From Rhodospirillales bacterium (GTDB taxonomy: Bacteria > Pseudomonadota > Alphaproteobacteria > Micavibrionales > Micavibrionaceae), in NCBI GenBank assembly GCA_020638395.1, contig JACKIP010000007.1, positions 1 through 64,000 of the forward strand: a stretch of 64,000 nucleotides of DNA, read 5' to 3'. Each line of letters begins with the position of its first letter. Position 1 is the first letter of the stretch. Shown in pieces: positions 57,600-64,000 of the stretch. The position numbers and the translations under genes are program-made. Under the pieces are notes generated by a model that made no database searches, was not told the origin of the DNA, and saw nothing but the letters and a program-made list of their open reading frames with translations.

Positions 57600-60500
57600 G
57601 TGGATTCTATGGGTGAAAATGACCGTGATGGTGTGGTGTCAAAAGACTTAAGTATCACAGCAAAAGCCATCACAAAAAAAGACAGGCAAAACAAGGATGC
57701 AGACGTTCTGAGGGAGCGGCGGGAAGCTGTTTTGTCTCAAACCTCTCTGACCGGGTATCAGGTCGCCTGCTTGCGCGATATTTCCCTGAATGTGATTCGC
57801 AGCGCCTGGTTTACTGTCTCCCACCTGTTGCTGGAGCCGGGGTCTATGGTTGCGGTGATGGGGTGCAAAGATGGAACACTGGCCTATGCCATGGCTGTGA
57901 TGAATCCAGAGCTTCATATTATCGGGCTTGATTCCGATCGTGCGGCGATCATGAAAGCCAAAAAGAATTGGCAGCTTACGAATCTGGAATTTATCGTTTC
58001 GAAAGTTTCCAAGCCGTCTTTTCCCAATAATTCTCTGGATGCCGTCGTTGATGCATTCACGCTGCACGAGATTTACTCCCGTCAGGGATATAGCGAAAGC
58101 CGCGTTCAGGAAATGCTGGAAAGCCACTTTGCGCTTCTGAAGCAGAACGGCTTTTTGTTTTTGCGGGATTACATGCATCCGCCGCCGGGGGAATATGTCC
58201 TGATGGAATTTCCCGATGTGGAGTCGGACGGAGATAGCCCGGAAGATTTATCTGAAGCGGATTTGCTGGTTCTTTTTTCCGAAGAGGCACGGGTTGGCGA
58301 TGGGATAAGTCGTGGCTTTTTTATGGAAGAGCTGGAGCCGTATTCGCCGGGAACGCGCCTGTTCCGTCTGCCGTATAAGTGGGCGTACGAGTTCATTCTG
58401 CGGAAAGATAACCGGGAAGAATGGGCGGAAGAGCTTACCAAAGAATACACATTTATGACCGCCAGAGAGCTGCGGAAAACGCTCCGTACATTGGGTTCCC
58501 GCGTCATTTATACTGCGCCGCACTGGGATTTTGCCACAATCCAGAAACACTATGAAGGGCATTTCCGCCTGTATGATGATGACGGTCTTAATCTGGGATT
58601 TCCGGCGACCAGTCATGTGTTTGTGGCCCGCAAGGTGGGGGAAGGGGAAAGCTTGACTTTGCAGGAGCGGCGGCCTTCTCGCGAGCCGATGCGGCATCTC
58701 CGGATTGAAGCTGTTCGAAATATCGCAACCGGCGGCATTATGGATCTTGTCCGGCGGGATACCGAAGTTGTCGAGTTCCTTCCCTACCGGGTGAATGATA
58801 ATGGGCGGGTCTGCATTTTTCTGCATGACGGATTGCCGCGGGCGGTGACGAATGCGGTGCCGCGCAGCGGACGAAATCTGGATGGGAAACGCTGGTCTGG
58901 TCATATGATCGAAGCCGTGGCGATCGACCGTGAGATTTTGTCCGAGTATAGCGACTACTGGTCGGCAGAAGATACGCGGGAATTTTCTCTCGCGCATCTG
59001 GGGTTAAAGCCGGCTCCGAATGCGATTATGGAGCAGGGACCGGAGTTTTATCCGGACCCGTCGATGATTGACGAGCGGATTGAAACAAAGTTCCTCAATG
59101 TACAAAAAGCGCAACGCTCTCTGACCCCCCGCTGGGTCAGCCAGATTACCAAAACCTATACAGATCGCGGTAAAATCAGGGAATTTGATGCGCAGCAGGT
59201 TTTAAATGCCATTAGCATTGGCGTGATCCCGAATACCCGTCTGGAACGGCAAATTCTGGCTCTGTTTTCCTTGCTGGGTGTGGCGGCGGATAACTGGGCA
59301 GACACGCCGCTCCATCTGGATGAAGTGGATATTCAGGGGGCTAGCTTTCAGGATTTGATTAAAGCGCTCAAAGGGGATAAACAGCGTTTCGAAAAAAGCG
59401 AAAAACTCGCCGGGACCATCCGCAGCCTGCATTCCTATTTCATTGATGAAGGGGTTGAGAACGGAGTTGTCCGCGGGCTCGCAGCGCGGGACATAGAATT
59501 TATTATCAAGGAAAACAGAACCGTTAACACCGCGGTTGTTCTTCCTTTGGTTAAGAATATGAACGGAGAAGTCCTCGCGGGGTATATCGAGGACTATCTG
59601 CCGGTGCCGGAACGCATGGGCCGGACGAATAAAACGCTCCGGGCTCCCAGCTTTAATCTGCCGCCGGAAGTTAAGGATATGACGTCTGCGCGGGCCTATA
59701 TTGCGCAGCAATTTGATGTGAATCCCGACCGGGTGGTGCCGCTGGGGGAGAGCTATTTCATTCATAACAGCATAACACCCCAAAGGATTTTTCCTTTTGC
59801 GGTAACATCCAATATTCAGGGATCATCGGGGCCTTGGGGAACTTTCACCAATTATGCTCCGGTTCGCTGGTTGTGGATGCTGGTCTGGCACTTATATGAA
59901 GACAGCTTTGCCCTGACGATCAAGAAAGCCATGGAGCGGATGCATGTGAATATTGATTACGGGATAGATAAAAATATCGGCTGGGATATGGGACAGGAAA
60001 GTGCGCTTTGGTCTGTTCCTCCGCCGATTGGGATGCCGATTCCCTCATCTCCGGAAGAGTTCCATATTATTTCTGCTGAGTTCCACGGCGATTCATCTTT
60101 GCCCATGATCGGCGATCACAGGTCGGTCGGAGGATCTTCATCGAGCGCCGGAAGTGGGGAGGAAGGATCGTCATCCTCTTCTTCTTCCGGTGGGTCGGGC
60201 GGCGGTGGGCCTGAAAGCAAGCAGCAGGATCAGGAGAATAAAAATTCGGGCGGAAAGAAAAAGATCGACCAGCGCCTGCGCACGAAGAACAGCATGTTTG
60301 AAAATATCGACTATAGCGATATTGACGGAGACAGGCCGGACTCCTCCCCACAGGGCAAGGCCGAAAAGGAGAAAAAGAAAAGCGCTCAGGTGATTTCTCT
60401 TTTACGTCCGCCGCCGTCCCGAACCTCTCAGGGACAAAAACCGCGCATAGATCCGGTGATCGTGCCGGTTGCGCCGGTGATCGACGTTGTCGAAGAGGTC

Positions 60501-60641
60501 GCTCCGTCGCAGGAGGCAGATGTTCCGCACGAAGAGAATACGAACGATAAAAAGGGCAAAAAGGATAAAACACCTGCAGCACAAACGACGCAGGAATACT
60601 ATATCCCGGAACCGCCCCCCGGTCCGTCCTTTGACCGTTAG
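57600..60641 (+). CDS. 1013-aa protein with N-terminal SAM methyltransferase domain
   Basis: Residues about 60-230 look like a class I methyltransferase: MVAVMGCKDGTLAYAMAVMN (motif I, V.G..DG in place of GxGxG), HIIGLDSDRAAIMKAKKNWQ, SLDAVVDAFTLHEIYS and LKQNGFLFLRDYMHPPPGEY. The middle has two beta-rich blocks beginning near residues 389 (VVEFLPYRVNDNGRVCIFLH) and 644 (NTAVVLPLVKNMNGEVLAGY) that recall Nudix folds, but no Nudix box is visible. From about 845 the sequence is Ser/Gly-rich, then charged and Pro-rich, so disordered. No known full-length family recognised. Function unknown; its neighbour is also a methyltransferase. Confidence 0.75.
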   Translation: MDSMGENDRDGVVSKDLSITAKAITKKDRQNKDADVLRERREAVLSQTSLTGYQVACLRDISLNVIRSAWFTVSHLLLEPGSMVAVMGCKDGTLAYAMAVMNPELHIIGLDSDRAAIMKAKKNWQLTNLEFIVSKVSKPSFPNNSLDAVVDAFTLHEIYSRQGYSESRVQEMLESHFALLKQNGFLFLRDYMHPPPGEYVLMEFPDVESDGDSPEDLSEADLLVLFSEEARVGDGISRGFFMEELEPYSPGTRLFRLPYKWAYEFILRKDNREEWAEELTKEYTFMTARELRKTLRTLGSRVIYTAPHWDFATIQKHYEGHFRLYDDDGLNLGFPATSHVFVARKVGEGESLTLQERRPSREPMRHLRIEAVRNIATGGIMDLVRRDTEVVEFLPYRVNDNGRVCIFLHDGLPRAVTNAVPRSGRNLDGKRWSGHMIEAVAIDREILSEYSDYWSAEDTREFSLAHLGLKPAPNAIMEQGPEFYPDPSMIDERIETKFLNVQKAQRSLTPRWVSQITKTYTDRGKIREFDAQQVLNAISIGVIPNTRLERQILALFSLLGVAADNWADTPLHLDEVDIQGASFQDLIKALKGDKQRFEKSEKLAGTIRSLHSYFIDEGVENGVVRGLAARDIEFIIKENRTVNTAVVLPLVKNMNGEVLAGYIEDYLPVPERMGRTNKTLRAPSFNLPPEVKDMTSARAYIAQQFDVNPDRVVPLGESYFIHNSITPQRIFPFAVTSNIQGSSGPWGTFTNYAPVRWLWMLVWHLYEDSFALTIKKAMERMHVNIDYGIDKNIGWDMGQESALWSVPPPIGMPIPSSPEEFHIISAEFHGDSSLPMIGDHRSVGGSSSSAGSGEEGSSSSSSSGGSGGGGPESKQQDQENKNSGGKKKIDQRLRTKNSMFENIDYSDIDGDRPDSSPQGKAEKEKKKSAQVISLLRPPPSRTSQGQKPRIDPVIVPVAPVIDVVEEVAPSQEADVPHEENTNDKKGKKDKTPAAQTTQEYYIPEPPPGPSFDR

Positions 60642-60657
60642 TCCGGAGCTTTGCGGG

Positions 60658-61566
60658 ATGTCAGCACCAGCCTTCACACCGGCCCATACGATTTTTGACA
60701 GATCTCTCCTCAAAATCAGACGGCAACGGGCCGCGCCTCTGTTTCTTCACAGCTATGACTTTTTGCACCGGCATGCAGCGGCCCTGATGAATGAGCGGCT
60801 GCGGGACATAAAACGCAGCTTTCCGGTGGCGGCCTATTGCGGCGCGCCCCTCCCGCGGGAAGAGTTTCTGTCGTTTCAACAGACCGCCGGAATTGAATTT
60901 CTGGCGCAACTCGATGTCTTGCCAATGGCGGCACAGGCTGATTTCATAACGGCCCTGCAGGGGGATGAGGAATTTTTTCCTTTTGGTCCGGAGGCCCTGG
61001 ACCTGGCAATTTCCAATTTAAACCTGCACCAGACCAATGATTTACCGGGGACTTTGATTCAAATTCGCCGGGCTCTCAGACCGGACGGGCTATTTCTTGC
61101 TGCCATGTTGGGCGGAGAAACCCTGTGGCAATTGCGCGATTCTCTGAGCTTTGCGGAACAGCAGCTATCGGGCGGGATCAGTCCGCGTGTTCATCCGTTT
61201 GCCGACAAACAGCAAATGGGGGCGTTGCTCCAGCGGGCAGGATTTGCGCTGCCGGTCGTTGATTCCGAAAAGATAACCGTTACCTATCAAAGCCTGCCTG
61301 ATCTGGTAAAAGATCTAAGGGGTCTGTCTGAAACCAATATGATTTCCAACCGGAATAAATCATTCCGCAACCGGCATCTTTTTAAGCTGGCCGAGATGTA
61401 CTATGCCGAGCATTTCACGGAATCCAGCGGCCGGCTGGAAGCAACCTTCGAGATGATTTTTATGATCGGCTGGGCGCCCCATGCGGCGCAACCTCAACCG
61501 CTCCGCCCCGGATCTGCGAAAATTCGTCTTGCGGATGCGCTGAAAACAGAGGAAGTCGGAATGTAA
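60658..61566 (+). CDS. NDUFAF5/BioC-like SAM-dependent methyltransferase
   Basis: 302 residues from ATG 60658 (MSAPAFTPAHTIFDRSLLKI); the longer ORF reads into the preceding gene. Hallmarks of the alphaproteobacterial NDUFAF5-like group: FDRSLLKIRRQRAAPLFLHS, FLHRHAAALMNERLRDIKRS, LDLAISNLNLHQTNDLPGTL, LRPDGLFLAAMLGGETLWQL, and GGISPRVHPFADKQQMGALL. The mitochondrial relative hydroxylates an arginine in a complex I subunit (NDUFS7) and helps complex I assembly, so a link to the nuo genes is possible. 16 nt after the large gene. Confidence 0.88.
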   Translation: MSAPAFTPAHTIFDRSLLKIRRQRAAPLFLHSYDFLHRHAAALMNERLRDIKRSFPVAAYCGAPLPREEFLSFQQTAGIEFLAQLDVLPMAAQADFITALQGDEEFFPFGPEALDLAISNLNLHQTNDLPGTLIQIRRALRPDGLFLAAMLGGETLWQLRDSLSFAEQQLSGGISPRVHPFADKQQMGALLQRAGFALPVVDSEKITVTYQSLPDLVKDLRGLSETNMISNRNKSFRNRHLFKLAEMYYAEHFTESSGRLEATFEMIFMIGWAPHAAQPQPLRPGSAKIRLADALKTEEVGM

Positions 61567-61569
61567 ATC

Positions 61570-62090
61570 CTGAACCGCAAAGTAAGACAAAGTTTTCTAC
61601 CCTTTTTCTTCGTCATCACACGGCTTCGTGCGTGTGATCCACGAGAGCGTTTAAAAATAATAAAGCATCATGAACCACGAATGAACACGAATAAACACGA
61701 ATAGGAAAATTGGTGTGCATTCGTGTTTATTCGTGGTGAAACGTATAGGAACCTTCGCAAAAGCCCCGACTCGTCATTCTGAGCCGCAGGCGAAGAATCT
61801 TAAGCCCATGAAAACAAAAGATTCTTCGCTTCGCTCAGAATGACGAGTTCGTTGATTTTTAACCGCGAAAGACGCAGGGAGCACAGAGAGTATTCCCCCT
61901 TGGCGACCTTTGCGCTTCATAGCGTTCTTTGCGTGAACGATGAAACGATAAATTCTGAACCGCAAAGTAAGACAAAGTAAAACAAAGTTCTTTCGGTTTT
62001 TACAAAAACCTCTGCGCCCTCTGCGTCTCTGCGGTTATAAATCAGTATGGATCACACGCACAAAGGCGTGTGATGACGGCAAAAACGTTT
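61570..62090. repeat. Dense cluster of palindromic repeats
   Basis: No gene in this 530-nt gap. In order: AACCGCAAAGTAAGACAAAG block (61573-61593); TCACAC-type unit CGTCATCACACGG...CGTGTGATCCAC (61611-61642); a palindrome of CACGAAT repeats (61671-61736); TTCTGAG-type pair A3 (61772-61845); CTCTGCG-type repeat in reverse (61858-61925); AACCGCAAAG block again (61960-61989); CTCTGCG repeat (62009-62040); inverted TCACAC unit GGATCACACG...CGTGTGATGACG (62049-62078). The outermost units are inverted mates, so other elements appear nested between them. Confidence 0.75.
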
Positions 62091-62095
62091 CGATT

Positions 62096-64000
62096 TTAGG
62101 TTTTTATAGTGTCCTTTAGGCGGTATAGAAAATCCAGAGCCTCCTTTGGCGAAAGAGTATCCGGGTTGATCTCTTCCAGCATTTTTTCGGTTGTTGAGGC
62201 GGTGCGTTCTTCCGGGATGTGCGCTGAAAACAGTGGGAGGCTTTCACTCAGGCTGGTCAGTGCGGAGGAGCGGTCTTTTGATTCGAGGGTTTTCAGAATT
62301 TGCCCGGCGCGCTTGATAACACCTTCCGGCAATCCGGCGAGTTTTGCGACATGTATGCCATAGGAGCGGTCCGCTGCGCCGTCCCCAACACTATGCAGGA
62401 AGATAATATCGCCTTTCCACTCCCGTACCTGCATTGAGTGACAGGACAGGCGCGGTAACGTTCCGGTAAGCTGGGTTAATTCGTGGTAGTGCGTTGCGAA
62501 TAAGGCCCGGCATTGATTGTGATGGTGCAAATGCTCCACACAGGCCCAGGCAATCGATAGACCATCAAAGGTTGCGGTTCCCCGTCCGATTTCATCCAGA
62601 ATAACAAGGCTGCGCTCTGTTGCCCGCGTCAGGATCGTTGCGGTTTCGACCATCTCAACCATAAAGGTCGAGCGTCCGCGTGCCAGATCATCGGAGGCTC
62701 CCACCCGGCTGAAAACCCGGTCAATAATTCCGATATGCGCTGTACGTGCCGGCACGTACGCCCCCATCTGGGCCAGTATGGCTATCAGGGCATTCTGGCG
62801 TAAAAAAGTCGATTTTCCCGCCATATTGGGGCCGGTTAACAGCCAGAGATTTTGCGCTTTTGACAGATCACAATCATTCGGAACGAAAGTGTTTTTGCTT
62901 TCCTGCAACGCTTTTTCGACCACCGGGTGACGCACGCCTTCCAGCCTGAATGCCGTGCTGTCATCAATCTTCGGACAAATGTAGGTTTCCTGCGCCGCCA
63001 GCTCTGCCAGCCCGGCCAGCACATCCAGCGTGGCAAGTGCTTTGGCGCATGTACGGATATCTTCTGCCAGATCGCGCAGCACATTCAGGAAATTCTGGAA
63101 ATGCTCCAGCTCCAGAGCCAGCGCCCGTTCCTCTGCCTGCGATAAATCCCGCTCCAGATCCGCCAGTTCGGTTGTCGTGAAGCGGACTGCATTGGCCATG
63201 GTCTGGCGGTGAATGAACGGGTTGGGATTGTCATTTTCCGCTTTGAAGTTCAGGAGGCTCTCTCCATTCTTGGACGGCACTTCAATAAAATAACCCAGTA
63301 CATTGTTAAAGCTTATTTTTAAGCGGTCAAGGCCCGTCATGTTTTTATATCTGGCCTGTAGCTCTGCGATATTTTTCCGGTTTCCGGATTTGAGCGTTTT
63401 TAAATGATCGAGCGCGGGATCAAACCCCTCCCGAATAAAATTCCCATCGCGCAGCAGGGCCGGCGGTTCGTCGAGCAGGGCGCTCCGCAAAGTCTCCAGA
63501 AAAGCAGCGGTGTCGGTGCTGATGCTCAGATCTGCTAACAGAGTATCGAGGACCTCGCCGGATTTTGGTCGCAGAAGAATCCTCATCTGGCACGCGGAAT
63601 CTAATCCCTGCCGGATCATCAATAAATCACGGGGGCCGCCGCGTTGTGCGGTCAGGCGGGACAGTGCCCGCTCCATATCCGGAACCGATTTCAGCAGGCG
63701 GCGGACATCTTCGCGCAGATAGAAATTTTCAAAAAAGAGTGTTATCTGCGCCTGCCGTAAATGAATGGCGGCCACATCGCACAGAGGATTTGATAGCCAG
63801 ATTTGCAGCATCCGCGCTCCGGCCCCGCTGATGGTCCGGTCAATGGTATGGAGGAGGGAGCCTTTACGCTCTCCGGCAAGGGTCCGTGTCAGCTCCAGAT
63901 TACGCCGTGTGGCGGCATCAATCTCCATGATCTCGGTGTCGGTCATCACCTGAGGTTTGGAAATATGCGGAATCTGTGCGATCTGGGTTTGCCGGACATA
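62096..64000 (-). CDS. mutS: DNA mismatch repair protein MutS, N-terminus outside window
   Basis: Mismatch-recognition ATPase. The frame is open to the last base of the window (upstream residues YVRQTQIAQIPHISKPQ precede MTDTEIMEIDAATRRNLELT), so about the first quarter, including the mismatch-binding FxE domain, lies beyond 64000. Seen: core lever/clamp domains, Walker A LTGPNMAGKSTFLRQNALIA, FSRVGASDDLARGRSTFMVE, Walker B SLVILDEIGRGTATFDGLSI, FATHYHELTQL, and a normal C-terminus. The gene ends just inside the repeat cluster. Confidence 0.97.
   Translation of the reverse strand, partial: YVRQTQIAQIPHISKPQVMTDTEIMEIDAATRRNLELTRTLAGERKGSLLHTIDRTISGAGARMLQIWLSNPLCDVAAIHLRQAQITLFFENFYLREDVRRLLKSVPDMERALSRLTAQRGGPRDLLMIRQGLDSACQMRILLRPKSGEVLDTLLADLSISTDTAAFLETLRSALLDEPPALLRDGNFIREGFDPALDHLKTLKSGNRKNIAELQARYKNMTGLDRLKISFNNVLGYFIEVPSKNGESLLNFKAENDNPNPFIHRQTMANAVRFTTTELADLERDLSQAEERALALELEHFQNFLNVLRDLAEDIRTCAKALATLDVLAGLAELAAQETYICPKIDDSTAFRLEGVRHPVVEKALQESKNTFVPNDCDLSKAQNLWLLTGPNMAGKSTFLRQNALIAILAQMGAYVPARTAHIGIIDRVFSRVGASDDLARGRSTFMVEMVETATILTRATERSLVILDEIGRGTATFDGLSIAWACVEHLHHHNQCRALFATHYHELTQLTGTLPRLSCHSMQVREWKGDIIFLHSVGDGAADRSYGIHVAKLAGLPEGVIKRAGQILKTLESKDRSSALTSLSESLPLFSAHIPEERTASTTEKMLEEINPDTLSPKEALDFLYRLKDTIKT

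Noticed and set aside
60487..60657. Upstream extension of the NDUFAF5-like methyltransferase
   Set aside because: An Arg/Lys-rich reading of the preceding gene in another frame; the domain begins at ATG 60658.
61774..61965. 63-codon minus-strand ORF in the repeat cluster
   Set aside because: Encoded by the TTCTGAG and CTCTGCG repeats only.

Overview
The window reads as chromosome of an alphaproteobacterium of middling GC. Gene content and order fit that class: tpiA-secG-pyrG, greA, rpoH, a type IVb (Tad/Flp) pilus block, dcd next to murA, comF/grxC/nitrilase, an NDUFAF5-like methyltransferase and an ELM1-like protein. Several features resemble Micavibrio-like lineages, but that finer placement is inference. 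About sixty protein genes are supported. I see no rRNA, tRNA or CRISPR array.

Layout. 1-9.6 kb: pepN (5' cut by the window edge), an unknown gene, murA, dcd and a 43-residue ORF on the minus strand, an AmgK-like sugar kinase, greA, an FkbM methyltransferase, an AsnC/Lrp regulator and an ELM1-like gene. 9.6-21.9 kb: trxB, a LysR regulator, a candidate small RNA, a patatin-like lipase, aspC, lptD, a HEKKH protein, yggT, folD, pyrG, secG, tpiA. 22-30 kb: a suf Fe-S cluster locus (Rrf2 regulator, sufB, C, D, S, T, A) interrupted by unrelated genes, including two small nuclease genes that each travel with palindromic repeats. The sufA-like gene carries a -1 frameshift exactly before its essential C-terminal cysteines. 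30-38.3 kb: an accessory, repeat-rich stretch with amn, an Ala/Gly-rich protein, an MshEN-LapG-type protease fusion, a complete IS481-family element and small secreted proteins. 38.3-45.7 kb: a FlgC-like gene, phoH, rpoH, two flp pilins and cpaA-D. 45.7-49.8 kb: nuoF and nuoG, separated by a cyclase gene. 50.5-54.3 kb: murD-ftsW-murG. 54.3-64 kb: nitrilase, grxC, a UbiH-like monooxygenase, comF, a 1013-residue methyltransferase-like protein, an NDUFAF5-like methyltransferase, a dense repeat cluster and mutS (N-terminus cut by the window edge).

The most unusual signal is a superfamily of short palindromic elements. Each unit starts with a CGTC head, usually followed by AT, then has a self-complementary stem of variable sequence, and ends in ATC plus C or T. 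Units come as inverted pairs about 70-110 bp long, an architecture like REPINs. At least three stem subfamilies coexist (TTCCCC/TTGCC, TTCTGAG, TTACAC/TCACAC), so stem sequence changes while pairing and head are kept. One pair on the left and two on the right flank a GIY-YIG nuclease gene inside the suf operon, which suggests (inference) a nuclease-linked mobile repeat system analogous to REP/RAYT. A second, unrelated nuclease-repeat pair (DUF559 with a CCCTCTCCC palindrome) sits 2 kb away in the same operon.

Other leads: a putative c-di-GMP-binding MshEN domain fused through one membrane segment to a LapG-type protease; a three-hairpin RNA candidate with an ACCTCCC motif, followed directly by a promoter whose predicted start coincides with the ATG of the lipase gene; an IS whose transposase stop codon is supplied by the target duplication; and a perfect FNR/FixK box before a small membrane protein gene.
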